From NCBI GenBank assembly GCA_023430145.1, contig JAEZCD010000162.1, forward strand, positions 1-14,586: DNA of 14,586 nt, given 5' to 3'. This document shows positions 1 to 8,290 of this stretch, one piece after another; within the stretch, counting starts at the first letter, position 1, and every line of letters starts with the position of its first letter. The translations under genes and the position numbers were made by a program. The DNA comes from Pseudomonadota bacterium (GTDB lineage Bacteria > Pseudomonadota > Alphaproteobacteria > Rhizobiales > Methylopilaceae). The notes beneath the pieces were generated by a model, which ran no database searches, was not told where the DNA came from, and saw only the letters and a program-made list of their open reading frames with translations.

Positions 1-314
1 TGGTCAACCGCATTCTTCTGCCGATGATCAACGAGGCGATCTACACGCTCTACGAGGGCGTAGGCTCGGTCGACGCCATCGACACGGCGATGCGGCTCGG
101 CGCGAACCACCCGATGGGCCCCCTGCAGCTCGCCGACTTCATCGGCCTCGACACCTGCCTGTCCATCATGCAGGTGCTGCACGACGGACTCGCCGACTCG
201 AAATACCGGCCCTGCCCGCTGCTCGTGAAATACGTCGAGGCCGGCTGGCTCGGCCGAAAGACCAAGCGCGGTTTTTACGACTATCGCGGCGAGAAGCCGG
301 TGCCGACGCGGTAG
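1..314 (+). CDS. 3-hydroxyacyl-CoA (3-hydroxybutyryl-CoA) dehydrogenase, C-terminal part
   Basis: The open frame enters from the left edge (codons in phase from base 3) and stops at TAG 312-314, so only about the last 103 residues are present. They match the all-helical C-terminal domain of 3-hydroxyacyl-CoA dehydrogenases: NRILLPMINEA at the start, then GANHPMGPLQLADFIGLD, and the closing GWLGRKTKRGFYDY. This domain contributes the dimer interface and part of the CoA-substrate site; the NAD-binding Rossmann half lies outside the window. The enzyme interconverts (S)-3-hydroxybutyryl-CoA (or a longer homologue) and acetoacetyl-CoA with NAD(P)H in the cytoplasm, serving beta-oxidation or C4 acid metabolism. 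The GANHPMGP signature and the short tail favour the stand-alone Hbd/PaaH-type enzyme over the multifunctional FadB type. An OsmC gene follows 34 bp downstream, possibly in the same transcript. Confidence 0.93.
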   Translation, partial: VNRILLPMINEAIYTLYEGVGSVDAIDTAMRLGANHPMGPLQLADFIGLDTCLSIMQVLHDGLADSKYRPCPLLVKYVEAGWLGRKTKRGFYDYRGEKPVPTR

Positions 315-348
315 CGGCGGGTCCCCCGACACAGGGAGGAGGACCGAA

Positions 349-813
349 ATGGCGAGCTATACGGCGACCGTGGCCTGGACGCGCGGCGAGGAAGCCTTCA
401 CGGACAACAAGTTCAGCCGCCTGCACAGCTGGAGCTTCGACGGCGGTATCGAGGTGCGCGCGTCCGCCTCGCCGCAGGTCGTCCGACCGCCGCTGTCGGC
501 GACCGACGCCGTCGATCCGGAGGAAGGCTTCGTCGCGGCGCTGTCGAGCTGTCACATGCTCTTCTTCCTCGCCTTCGCGGCCAGGCAGGGCTTCCGCGTC
601 GACGCCTACCGGGACGAGGCCGAAGGCACGCTCGGCAAGACCGCCGAGGGCCGCACGGCGATGACCCTCGTGACCTTGCGGCCGGCGGTCCGCATCGGCG
701 GCGAGAAGCTGCCGTCCCACGAGGAACTGATGGCGCTGCACCACAAGGCGCACGAGCAGTGCTACATCGCCAACTCCGTGACGTCCGAGGTCCGCATCGA
801 GCCGGTATTTTGA
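349..813 (+). CDS. OsmC family protein (peroxide/organic hydroperoxide reductase-like)
   Basis: 154 residues, the normal size for the OsmC/Ohr fold. The ATG is preceded by a full AGGAGG Shine-Dalgarno sequence at 337-342 with a 6-base spacer, which fixes the start. The family core is clear: DPEEGFVAALSSCHML around residues 56-71 carries the first redox cysteine (Cys68), and HEQCYIANSV around 135-144 carries the second (Cys138). Both thiols needed for thiol-dependent hydroperoxide reduction are therefore present. The long hydrophobic helix LFFLAFAARQGF follows Cys68, as in other members. It is probably cytoplasmic, detoxifying peroxides; the exact substrate and whether it is Ohr, OsmC or the less characterised YhfA-like branch cannot be decided. 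It converges on the cyclase gene, with only 47 bp between the two stop codons. Confidence 0.92.
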   Translation: MASYTATVAWTRGEEAFTDNKFSRLHSWSFDGGIEVRASASPQVVRPPLSATDAVDPEEGFVAALSSCHMLFFLAFAARQGFRVDAYRDEAEGTLGKTAEGRTAMTLVTLRPAVRIGGEKLPSHEELMALHHKAHEQCYIANSVTSEVRIEPVF

Positions 814-829
814 GCCCCGCCGGGGGGCT
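813..829. terminator. Hairpin between convergent genes, possible bidirectional terminator
   Basis: AGCCCC (813-818) pairs with GGGGCT (824-829) across a 5-base loop, starting on the last base of the OsmC stop codon. It sits between two convergent genes, where a shared terminator is expected. There is no T-run on either strand, so intrinsic termination is doubtful. Confidence 0.35.
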
Positions 830-860
830 GCTGCATGCTGCGCTCGGTCGACCCGTCCTC

Positions 861-2765
861 TCACGACCGCGGCATGCCGAGAGCGGCGAGATCGTCGAGA
901 TAGCGGTCGTATTGCGCGAAGAAGGCGGGTGTGGCGCCCGCCTGAACGGCCCGTAGACCGGCGATCGTCGTGTTCGGACGAAGCCGGTTGAACGCAGCGA
1001 GCACGGCTTCGGCCTCCTCGGCTCGGCCGAGCCGCCGCAGTGCGACCGCGAGCGTCAAATGGGCGACGTCGTAGCGGGGATTCCTGGCGAGGGCGGTCCG
1101 CGCGAGCGCTTCGGCGCCCGCGGCATCATCCTGCAGCAATCGGCTGAGCGCCTCGATCTGTAGCCAGACGGGAATGAGCGGGTCGCGCGGACTGATGGCT
1201 CGCGCGCGGGCCATCCAGGGCGCGAATTCATCGAACCGGCCGAGGTGGAGCAGCGTGAACCCGTAATTGGCGAACGACGGTGCGTGGTTCGGGTTGAGCT
1301 GCTGGGCCTGGGCATAGAGCGACAGGGCTCGCTCGTGATCCCCGGCGCGCGAGCAGGCGAAAGCGAGGACGAAGAAGGCCTCGGCGTTTCTGGGATCGAG
1401 GCTGACGGCCCGCTCGCCCGCCGCGACCGCCTCGCGCACGAGCTCGGCGCGCGGACGGGGGAGCCAGTCTGACTGCGCGGCGCGCGTGAGGGCATAGGAT
1501 TTCGTCGCCCAGGCCTCGGCGTTTTCCGGATCGATCGACAGGGCCTGCTCCGCGAGAGCGAGGCCGATGTCGTTCGTGGCCTTGGTCTGCGGCTTGTTCC
1601 AGATCTCCGCCCAGGCGCGGATGGCAAGATCCTGGGCGTCGGCGCCGCTCGGCGAGCCTGTGAGCGCACGTCGGCTGAGCGCCTCCTTCAGCTCCAGATT
1701 GAGCGAGCGGGCGATCTGTGCGGTCACCGTCTGCTGGAGCGAGAGCATGTCGCCCCGAGCGCGTTCGTACCGGTCGCTCCATATCTGCGCGCCGGATTCG
1801 CCGTCGATGAGGCTGGTCGTCACGCGAATGAGGTCGCCTGAGCGGCGAACGGTGCCGGCAAGGACGTAGCGGATATCGAGATCGCGCGCGACCTGTCGCG
1901 GATCGACCGCCGGGTCCCGGTAGGTGAAGGCCGTGCGGCTCGAGATGACGAAGGCGCCGGAGATGCGCGACAGATCGACGATCAGATCCTCCGTGAGCGC
2001 GTCGGCGAAGGCAGCGTCGTCCGGATCGCGGGAGACGTTGACGAACGGCAGCACCGCGATCGACAGGCGCGGCGCCGGCATCGTCGCGCGCTGCCGCGTA
2101 GCCGGGGCTCGATCTGCTCCGTGCCACCACGCCGCACCGCCTGCGAGAGACACCAGAAGGACAGCTGCGGCGGCAGCGAGGGGCCAGCGGCGCCTTCGAG
2201 ATGCAGTGGCGGGCCGCCCATCTGCCAGCGCGATCCCGTCGATCGCGACCGGCGCCAGTCCGAACGCCCGGATCGGCCGGGCGATGTTCTTGACCTGATG
2301 CTCGCCCCGGTCGGTGAACGGATAGGCGAGCTTGTCCCGAATCTGGTCCCGGACGGTGCGCGAGATCAGAAGGCCACCTGGCTCGCAGAGACTCTCGAGC
2401 CGGGCGGCGACGTTCACGCCGTCCCCATAGATGTCGTCGCCGTCGACGATGAGATCACCGAGATTGAGACCGGCGCGGAACACGATCCGCTCTGCCTCCG
2501 GAGCCGCGGCAGCCCGCGCATTCGCAGCCTGCTGGATCGCGACCGCGCAGGTCACCGCTTCTACGGCGCTCGCGAACTCGAGCAGCAGTCCGTCCCCGGT
2601 CAGCTTGACGACGCGCCCGCGGTGAGTGCGCACCCTCGGCTCGACGAGGTCCCGCCGTACCGCTCGCAGGCGCGCGACGGTACCCGCCTCGTCCCGCTCC
2701 ACCATGCGGCTGTAGCCGACGACATCGAGCGCGAGAACGGCCGCGAGACGACGCTCGTCTGTCAT
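861..2765 (-). CDS. Class III adenylate/guanylate cyclase with membrane anchor and TPR repeats
   Basis: 634 residues. Residues about 5-170 form a class III nucleotide cyclase domain with the usual catalytic set visible: metal ligands Asp14 (LALDVVGYSRM) and Asp58 (KLTGDGLLLEF), substrate-side Lys54 and Asp111, and transition-state Asn118 and Arg122 (NVAARLE). The Lys/Asp pair favours ATP over GTP. After an RRRR stop-transfer block comes one membrane segment (about 195-214), then a FlgO-like domain (about 233-360; LSIAVLPFVNVSRDPDDAAFADALTED) and TPR-type helices to the end (about 390-625; AEAFFVLAFACSRAGDHERALSLYAQA). The cyclase is thus cytoplasmic and the rest probably periplasmic, able to sense or dock a partner and alter cAMP output. 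This architecture is common and expanded in Hyphomicrobiales. The start has AGGAG 12 bases upstream on the minus strand. The signal sensed is unknown. Confidence 0.92.
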   Translation of the reverse strand: MTDERRLAAVLALDVVGYSRMVERDEAGTVARLRAVRRDLVEPRVRTHRGRVVKLTGDGLLLEFASAVEAVTCAVAIQQAANARAAAAPEAERIVFRAGLNLGDLIVDGDDIYGDGVNVAARLESLCEPGGLLISRTVRDQIRDKLAYPFTDRGEHQVKNIARPIRAFGLAPVAIDGIALADGRPATASRRRRWPLAAAAAVLLVSLAGGAAWWHGADRAPATRQRATMPAPRLSIAVLPFVNVSRDPDDAAFADALTEDLIVDLSRISGAFVISSRTAFTYRDPAVDPRQVARDLDIRYVLAGTVRRSGDLIRVTTSLIDGESGAQIWSDRYERARGDMLSLQQTVTAQIARSLNLELKEALSRRALTGSPSGADAQDLAIRAWAEIWNKPQTKATNDIGLALAEQALSIDPENAEAWATKSYALTRAAQSDWLPRPRAELVREAVAAGERAVSLDPRNAEAFFVLAFACSRAGDHERALSLYAQAQQLNPNHAPSFANYGFTLLHLGRFDEFAPWMARARAISPRDPLIPVWLQIEALSRLLQDDAAGAEALARTALARNPRYDVAHLTLAVALRRLGRAEEAEAVLAAFNRLRPNTTIAGLRAVQAGATPAFFAQYDRYLDDLAALGMPRS

Positions 2766-2860
2766 GTCCCGCGCGGAACTCCTCGCCTTACGACTGAGGG
2801 AATTATGCGCCGAGATCGGAAGACGAGCCAGTCCGCGGCGCCGGCGCAGGCCCCTCGCTC

Positions 2861-2875
2861 GCCCGCGGGGCGGGC
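2861..2875 (-). terminator. GC hairpin directly after the glycosyltransferase stop
   Basis: GCCCGC (2861-2866) and GCGGGC (2870-2875) form a perfect 6-bp stem with a 3-base loop, abutting the stop codon of the upstream minus-strand gene. No T-run follows on the minus strand, so it may be an RNA-stabilising or weak terminating hairpin. The remaining bases up to the cyclase start (2766-2860) show no clear promoter. Confidence 0.35.
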
Positions 2876-3817
2876 TCAGCCGTCCTCGCGGCGGCCTGTG
2901 AAATAGTCGCGCAGATAGGCGTGCAGCGCCGGCCTGTCGCTGCTCCAGCGCCAGACGCCGTGCTCGTCCGTCGCGATGTCAGTGAAGGGATCGAAGCCGG
3001 AGCCGATCAGCTTCTGATTGCGGCAGCCGTCGTCGCGGTTCGCGAGATCGCCGTGCCAGAGGTTGAACAGCTCGGCCTCGACGAAGCCGACGCGGCCGCC
3101 GACCTCGTGCGCGAACGGCACCGCCCAGCGCAGATAGTGCTCCTCCAGGCGCGGGGCGTGGAAATGCACGCGCGCACCGCCCTCGAGAAAGCCGCACGCG
3201 GCGCTGGCGAGCAGGCGATCGCCGCCGCCGACGATGGCCGCGTCGTAGAGCCCGTGCCGCGCGAGGAGATCCCGGCGGGCTCCCCAGGCGAAGCCGGGCG
3301 CGGTGATGAGCCGCCGGTCGTGCACCGGCGGCAGGAAGCATTCCTCGAGCGACATGCCGCCGGCGAGCGCCGCCGCCACCGAGCGCCGCGAGAAGTCGAT
3401 CTCCGGCTGCCGCTGCTCGGCCGACCATGCCCGCGTCAGATAGTGCACGGACGAATAGGGCTGGGCGAGCAGCGCCTCGTCGAGGATCCGGTCGAGCGCC
3501 GGCGCCCAGCGGTCATCGCCGAAGAACACGTCGCAATCGAGCCAGACGAGGCGGTCGCAGCCGGCCGGCAGCCGCGCCGCGGCGAGGTTCAGGAGCCGCT
3601 CCTTGTGCCAGAGGAGATCGCGCCCCGGCAGCTGGACGAGCATGTCGGCGTCGCCGTGCCCGAGCTCGGGCGTCTCGTCGAAGACGAGCTCGACCGTCAG
3701 CAGCGGGAGACCGAGCCGGTCACGGAAGACGCGGTAATTGGCGCGCCGCCGCGCGTATCGCATGGGGTTGAAGTAGGCGGTGATCGCCCAGAGGCGGCTG
3801 CGCGAGACGGGCGACAA
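2876..3817 (-). CDS. Putative GT-A-like glycosyltransferase
   Basis: 313 residues. The start is inferred as TTG at 3817, because the conserved opening WAITAYFNPMRY (residues 10-21) lies upstream of the first ATG (Met19); a GGGAG sits about 10 bases before the TTG. GT-A features: an N-terminal strand AITAYFNP, a LLWHKERLLNLA helix at 68-79, then DRLVWLDCDVFF at 88-99 in which Asp94-x-Asp96 looks like the DXD motif that binds the metal and nucleotide sugar. Later blocks include APGFAWGARRDLL and ALHAYLRDYFTGRRED near the C-terminus. No signal peptide or membrane helix is seen, so it is probably cytoplasmic. Donor and acceptor are unknown, and no polysaccharide cluster surrounds it. Its 110-bp distance from the cyclase gene does not demand a shared job. 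The general fold is fairly secure; the specific function is not. Confidence 0.75.
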   Translation of the reverse strand: MSPVSRSRLWAITAYFNPMRYARRRANYRVFRDRLGLPLLTVELVFDETPELGHGDADMLVQLPGRDLLWHKERLLNLAAARLPAGCDRLVWLDCDVFFGDDRWAPALDRILDEALLAQPYSSVHYLTRAWSAEQRQPEIDFSRRSVAAALAGGMSLEECFLPPVHDRRLITAPGFAWGARRDLLARHGLYDAAIVGGGDRLLASAACGFLEGGARVHFHAPRLEEHYLRWAVPFAHEVGGRVGFVEAELFNLWHGDLANRDDGCRNQKLIGSGFDPFTDIATDEHGVWRWSSDRPALHAYLRDYFTGRREDG

Positions 3818-3884
3818 GCGGAACGGCTCCCGATGATCACGATGCCATCGGCATACAGGATCGGGCCGCTATCGGGCAGCGTCC

Positions 3885-3908
3885 GTCCGGGCGGAGCGCC
3901 GTCCGGAC
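3885..3908 (-). terminator. Bulged hairpin downstream of the RND operon
   Basis: GTCCG (3885-3889) plus GGCG (3890-3893) pair with CGCC (3897-3900) and CGGAC (3904-3908), with a 3-base loop and a 3-base bulge at 3901-3903. It starts 13 bases past the pump stop codon in the transcribed direction. No T-run follows, so it is a weak terminator candidate. Confidence 0.35.
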
Positions 3909-3921
3909 GTGTCCGTCAACG

Positions 3922-6900
3922 CTACTCCGCCGGCGCCGGCAGGGCGGGCGTGTCATGCGGGGCGGCGGGCACCGTCTCCGCGGCCGGCCGCTTGTCGCCG
4001 GCGAGGTAGGTGTAGAACATCGGCACGACGAACAGCGTGAACAGCGTGCCGATCGACATGCCCGAGGCGATCACGAGGCCCATCGAGAAGCGCGCGGCGG
4101 CGCCGGCGCCGGTGGCGGTGATCAGCGGGATGACGCCGAGCACCATGGCGGCGGTCGTCATCAGGATCGGCCTGAGGCGCACCGAGGCGGCGCGCTGGAT
4201 CGCCTCGAGCTTGCCCAACCTTTCCTTGGCCTGCAGCTCGTTGGCGAACTCCACCATCAGAATGCCGTGCTTGGTGATCAGCCCGACGAGCGTGATCAGC
4301 CCGACCTGCGTATAGATGTTGAGCGTCGCGAGTCCGGCATTGAGGAAGATCATCGCGCCGAAGATCGACAGCGGAACCGACATCATGATGATCAGCGGAT
4401 CGCGAAAACTCTCGAACTGCGCCGCCAGCACGAGATAGATGACGATGACGGCGAGCCCGAAGGCGAGCAGGATCGAGCTGCCCTCCTGCACCTCGAGCCG
4501 CGACTGGCCGGCATAGTCCTCGAAGAAGCCGGCCGGCATCAGCTCCCGGGCGATGTCGCGGATCGTCGCGAGGCCGACGCTGGTCGCAACGCCCGGCAGC
4601 GGCAGTCCCGAGATGGTGGCCGAGTTGAGCTGGTTGAACTGCTCGATCGCGGCCGGCGCGGCGCTGGTGTCGATCTTCACGAGCGCCGACAGCGGCACCA
4701 TGGTGCCGTTGGCGGCGCGGACATAGTATTGGCCGAGCCGCTCGGGATTGAAGCGGTCGATCTTCGGCACCTGGGTGATGACGTCGTAGGAGCGGTCGTC
4801 GCGGTCGAATTTCGAGATCTGCGCATTTCCGACGAGGGCGCCGAGCGTGGTGCCGATCTCCGACACGCGGACGCCGAGCGCCGCCGCGCGGTCGCGGTCG
4901 ACGACAATGCGCGCCCGCGGGGTATCGTAGGTCATCGAGTTCTGGACGATGATGAACTTGCCGCTCGCCTGCGCGCGGCGGGTGATCTCCTCGGCCACCT
5001 CGTAGACCTGCGCCGGGTCGCCGATCGAGCGCACGACGAACTGGATCGGCAGGCCGTCGGTGGCTCCCGGCAGCGACGGCGGCGCGAAGACGAACGCCTG
5101 CACGCCCGGGTTGCCGTCGAGCATGGTCTGGATGTCCTGCTTGATCTGGCTGACGGGCCGGGTCCGCTCGTCCCAGGGCAAGAGCTTGAAGCCAGTGAAG
5201 GCGCCGCCGCCGCCGTCCGAGCCGATGATCAGGAACGTGTCGTCGATCTCCGGGATCGTCTCGAAGGCCTTGGTCCACTTCCTCGAGAACACCTCCGTAT
5301 AGTCGGCGGTGGCGTAGCTCGGCACGTTGACGAGGCCGAGGAAGACGCCCTGATCCTCTTCCGGCGCGAGCTCCGACGGCGTCTTGACGAACAGGAACCC
5401 GGTCGTGGCGAGGATGATGGCGACGAGGACGAGCGTCACCGGCCGGTATTTCAGCGAGCCCGCGAGGCGCCGCCCGTACCAGCCCTCGACCGCGGTGAAG
5501 ATGCGATCGACGAGGCCGGCGAAGCCGCGGCTGCCGCCCGGCGTGTGCGGCTTCAGCAGCCGCGCCGACATCATCGGCGACAGCGTGACGGCGACGATGC
5601 CGGAGATGATCACCGCGCCGGCGAGCGTGAAGGCGAACTCGCGGAACAGCGCGCCGGTGAGGCCCTGCGTGAAGCCGATCGGCGCATAGACCGCGGCGAG
5701 CGTGATCGTCATCGAGACGATCGGGCCGAAGATCTCGCGCATGCCGACGATGGCGGCGTCGATCGGCTTCAGCCCCTCCTCGATGTGTCGGTGGATGTTC
5801 TCGACGACGACGATGGCATCGTCGACGACGAGGCCGATCGCCAGCACCATGGCGAGCAGCGTCAAGAGGTTGATCGAGTAGCCGAGCGCGTAGAGCGCGA
5901 AGCAGACGCCGATCAGCGACACCGGGATGGTGACGATCGGGATCAGCACCGATCGGAACGAGCCGAGGAACAGGAGGATGACGAGGATGACGATCACCAC
6001 CGCCTCGCCGATGGTGGTGAACACCTCCTCGATCGAGGCCGAGATGAAGCTCGAGGCGTCGTAGACGACCTCCGCCATCATCCCCTGGGGAAGCGTCGGC
6101 TGGATCTCGGCGATGGTCTTGGTGACCGCCTCGGCGACCGACAGGGGGTTGGCGGACGGCGTCGGCGTGACGCCGATAAAGGTGCCCTCGCGGCCGTTGA
6201 AGCCGACGATGACGTCGACGGACTCGGGGCCGAGCTCGACCTTGGCGACGTCGCGCAGGCGGACCAGCTCGTCGCCATTGCTCTTGATCGGCAGCGCGCC
6301 GAAGGCTTCCGGCGTCTGCAGCGTCGTCTGCGTCTCGAGCTGGTAGGCGACGAACTCGCTCTGCGTCTTGCCGGGCGCCGACAGATAGTTGCTGGCGTTG
6401 ATTGCGGCGACCACCTCGGCGACGGTGAGGTTGCGCGCGGCGAGCCGCAGCGGATCGATCCAGATCCGCATCGAATATTCGCGCCCGCCGAGGATCTCCG
6501 CGCTGCCGACGCCCTCGAGGGTGGCGAAGCGCGGCTGGATGACGCGCGACAGATACTCGTTGACCTGCTCGGGCGTCATCACCGTGCTTGCGAAGGTGAT
6601 GTACATCAGCGCGAAGGACTGGCCGGTGCCCTTGACGATCACCGGGTCCTCGGCGTCGGTCGGCAGCTGCGCGCGCACCTGCTGCACTTTCGCCGTGACC
6701 TCGGTCAGGGCGGCGTTCGGGTCCGTGTTGAGGCGCATGCGCACGCGCACGGTGCTGAGGCCGAGCCGGCTCGTCGAGGTGACGTAGTCGACGCCCTCCG
6801 CGCTCGACACCGATTTGGCGATCGGCGTCGTGATGAAGCCCTGGATGAGGCTCGCGCTGGCGCCGGTATAGGTGGTGGTGACCGTGATCGTGGTCTCCTC

Positions 6901-7020
6901 CACCTCCGGGTACTGACGCACCTGCAGGTTCATCAGCCCCTGCGCGCCGAGCAGCAGGATCATGAGGCTGACGACGGCCGAGAGCACCGGCCGCCGGATG
7001 AAGAGTTCCGTGAAGCTCAC
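3922..7020 (-). CDS. RND efflux transporter, inner-membrane subunit (HAE1/AcrB-like)
   Basis: 1032 residues, the normal size of an AcrB/MexB-type drug:proton antiporter, opening with the family N-terminus FIRRPVLSAVVSLMILLLG. The proton-relay residues are all present: Asp400-Asp401 in TM4 (GLVVDDAIVVVENI, matching AcrB Asp407/408), Lys917 in TM10 (VGLITKHGILMVEFANEL, AcrB Lys940), and Arg948 and Thr955 (RLRPILMT, AcrB Arg971/Thr978). Two large periplasmic loops (about 31-335 and 545-845) flank the first half of the membrane domain. It would form a trimer exporting lipophilic compounds from the periplasm and inner leaflet. It starts at GTG overlapping the upstream TGA (GTGA, 7017-7020), indicating translational coupling to the fusion protein. 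No outer-membrane factor gene follows, so a TolC-like channel must be supplied from elsewhere. The substrates cannot be read from the sequence. The last 25 residues are Pro/Ala-rich and probably disordered. Confidence 0.96.
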   Translation of the reverse strand: MSFTELFIRRPVLSAVVSLMILLLGAQGLMNLQVRQYPEVEETTITVTTTYTGASASLIQGFITTPIAKSVSSAEGVDYVTSTSRLGLSTVRVRMRLNTDPNAALTEVTAKVQQVRAQLPTDAEDPVIVKGTGQSFALMYITFASTVMTPEQVNEYLSRVIQPRFATLEGVGSAEILGGREYSMRIWIDPLRLAARNLTVAEVVAAINASNYLSAPGKTQSEFVAYQLETQTTLQTPEAFGALPIKSNGDELVRLRDVAKVELGPESVDVIVGFNGREGTFIGVTPTPSANPLSVAEAVTKTIAEIQPTLPQGMMAEVVYDASSFISASIEEVFTTIGEAVVIVILVILLFLGSFRSVLIPIVTIPVSLIGVCFALYALGYSINLLTLLAMVLAIGLVVDDAIVVVENIHRHIEEGLKPIDAAIVGMREIFGPIVSMTITLAAVYAPIGFTQGLTGALFREFAFTLAGAVIISGIVAVTLSPMMSARLLKPHTPGGSRGFAGLVDRIFTAVEGWYGRRLAGSLKYRPVTLVLVAIILATTGFLFVKTPSELAPEEDQGVFLGLVNVPSYATADYTEVFSRKWTKAFETIPEIDDTFLIIGSDGGGGAFTGFKLLPWDERTRPVSQIKQDIQTMLDGNPGVQAFVFAPPSLPGATDGLPIQFVVRSIGDPAQVYEVAEEITRRAQASGKFIIVQNSMTYDTPRARIVVDRDRAAALGVRVSEIGTTLGALVGNAQISKFDRDDRSYDVITQVPKIDRFNPERLGQYYVRAANGTMVPLSALVKIDTSAAPAAIEQFNQLNSATISGLPLPGVATSVGLATIRDIARELMPAGFFEDYAGQSRLEVQEGSSILLAFGLAVIVIYLVLAAQFESFRDPLIIMMSVPLSIFGAMIFLNAGLATLNIYTQVGLITLVGLITKHGILMVEFANELQAKERLGKLEAIQRAASVRLRPILMTTAAMVLGVIPLITATGAGAAARFSMGLVIASGMSIGTLFTLFVVPMFYTYLAGDKRPAAETVPAAPHDTPALPAPAE

Positions 7021-8150
7021 TGCCCGGCCCCTGTCGTCAGCCGGCGCTCGGTCTCGGCGATGCGCTGCAGGTCGACGCTGTTGTCGATCTTCACCGCCGC
7101 GCCCGGCTGCAGTTTGTTCTGGCCGGAGACGACCACCATCTGCCCCGGCTGCAGGCCGGAGGTGATCTCGAGCTCGGCGCCGTTGCGCCGGCCGAGCTTG
7201 ACGAACACCTGCTTGGCCGTCTGCGCCTCGCCGTTCTTCTCGACGACGAAGACGTAGTCGCCGTAGAGGCTGGTCACGGCCGCCGTCTGCGGCACGGTGA
7301 TGATGCCCGGCTCGGGCGGCAGCTCGACGCGCGCGTGCACGAACTGGCCCGGCATGAGATCGGCGCCGTCGCTGTTCTCGAGCAGCGCCTGCACGGCGAT
7401 GAGGCGCGTCTGCGGGTCGACCCGCGGATCGATGCCGGTGATCTTGCCGACGAGCGGCAGATCGTTCTCGGTCAGGCCGAAGCGCACCGACTGGCCGATC
7501 TTCACGCGGTTGCCCATCTGCTCGGGCACCGTGAAGTCGACGCGCATCGAATCGAGGTTCTGCAGCGTGGCGACGACCGTGCCGGCCTGCACGTACTGGC
7601 CCGGATCGATGCGGGCGATGCCGATGGTGCCGGCGAACGGCGCCTTCAGCGCCTTCTGGTCGATCACCGCCTGCGTCTTGGCGAGCTTCGACTTGGCGGT
7701 CGAAAGCCCCGCCTCCGCCTCGTCGTAGGACGCGGCCGAGTTGTAGCCGCGCTCGCGCAAGGTCTGCCGGCGCTCGAGCGTCGCCTGGTTGAGCTTGATC
7801 GCCGATTCCGCCTCGAGCAGGTCGGCACGCTCGACTGCGTCGTCGAGCTGCACGACGACCTGGCCGGCCTTGACGCGGTCGTTGGCCTTGAAGCGGATCT
7901 CCTTGACGAGGCCGGCGGTCTCCGCCGCGAGCTCGACGCCGTTGGCCGCCCGCGTCGTGCCGATCGCGGTGATGCCGGGCGTCCAGGTCTTGGCCTGGAC
8001 CTCGGTCGCCGACACCGTCTGCGCCGGCGGCTTCATGCCCGCGAAGAACTCGGCGATCATCTTGTCGCGGAAGAAATTGAACCAGACGAGCCCGCCGCAG
8101 AGGGCCGCGACGAGGAGGAAGACCGAGGCTACGACGATACGCCGCTTCAT
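7017..8150 (-). CDS. RND efflux periplasmic adaptor (membrane fusion protein)
   Basis: 377 residues from ATG 8150; an in-frame TTG nine bases upstream (8159) is a weaker alternative. An N-terminal hydrophobic helix (residues about 4-25, after MKRR) anchors it in the inner membrane; the AALCGG in it is a poor lipobox, so a lipoprotein is unlikely. The usual HlyD/AcrA order follows: first half of the lipoyl-like domain (GLVKEIRFKANDRVKAGQVVVQLDD), a helical hairpin (LLEAESAIKLNQATLERRQTL to TQAVIDQKA), second lipoyl half (LKAPFAGTIGIARIDPGQYV), then beta-barrel (DFTVPEQMGNRVKIGQSVRF) and membrane-proximal domain (LQPGQMVVVSGQNKL). It bridges the RND pump and an outer-membrane channel. It is the first gene of a two-gene operon, with an untranslated leader of about 90 bases below the promoter at 8250-8277. 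Confidence 0.94.
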   Translation of the reverse strand: MKRRIVVASVFLLVAALCGGLVWFNFFRDKMIAEFFAGMKPPAQTVSATEVQAKTWTPGITAIGTTRAANGVELAAETAGLVKEIRFKANDRVKAGQVVVQLDDAVERADLLEAESAIKLNQATLERRQTLRERGYNSAASYDEAEAGLSTAKSKLAKTQAVIDQKALKAPFAGTIGIARIDPGQYVQAGTVVATLQNLDSMRVDFTVPEQMGNRVKIGQSVRFGLTENDLPLVGKITGIDPRVDPQTRLIAVQALLENSDGADLMPGQFVHARVELPPEPGIITVPQTAAVTSLYGDYVFVVEKNGEAQTAKQVFVKLGRRNGAELEITSGLQPGQMVVVSGQNKLQPGAAVKIDNSVDLQRIAETERRLTTGAGQ

Positions 8151-8249
8151 GACTGGCAAGCCCGTTCCCGCCCCGCCGCTGCGGGGCCTCTGAGAGCGAC
8201 GACCCGCGCGCTCGTGAGGACGAGCCGCTTGCGCCGCTGTGACGAACGT

Positions 8250-8277
8250 TTATTACCGTCTGGACGGTTCACTTCAA
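8250..8277 (-). promoter_or_regulatory. Promoter of the RND efflux operon
   Basis: Read on the minus strand: TTGAAG (-35, 8272-8277), a 16-base spacer, then TAATAA (-10, 8250-8255). These are the only good sigma70-like boxes in the divergent region, placing transcription start near 8243. The spacer is filled by the palindrome at 8255-8268, which overlaps the -10 by one base. Confidence 0.65.
8255..8268. promoter_or_regulatory. Probable operator for the divergent TetR repressor
   Basis: ACCGTC-TG-GACGGT is a perfect 6+6 inverted repeat with a 2-base centre, the length and shape typical of TetR-family sites. It lies between the pump -35 and -10 boxes, and 23 bases before the GTG of the TetR gene. 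One bound dimer could therefore block the pump promoter and its own gene. Binding is inferred from position and symmetry. Confidence 0.7.
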
Positions 8278-8290
8278 GCGATCTTCGGCA

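Noticed and set aside
3955..7257. A 1100-codon open frame on the plus strand opposite the RND transporter
   Set aside because: It is rich in Arg, Asp, Glu and His without any family motif, and exactly mirrors the codon bias of the well-supported pump gene. In such high-GC DNA the antisense frame stays open by composition.
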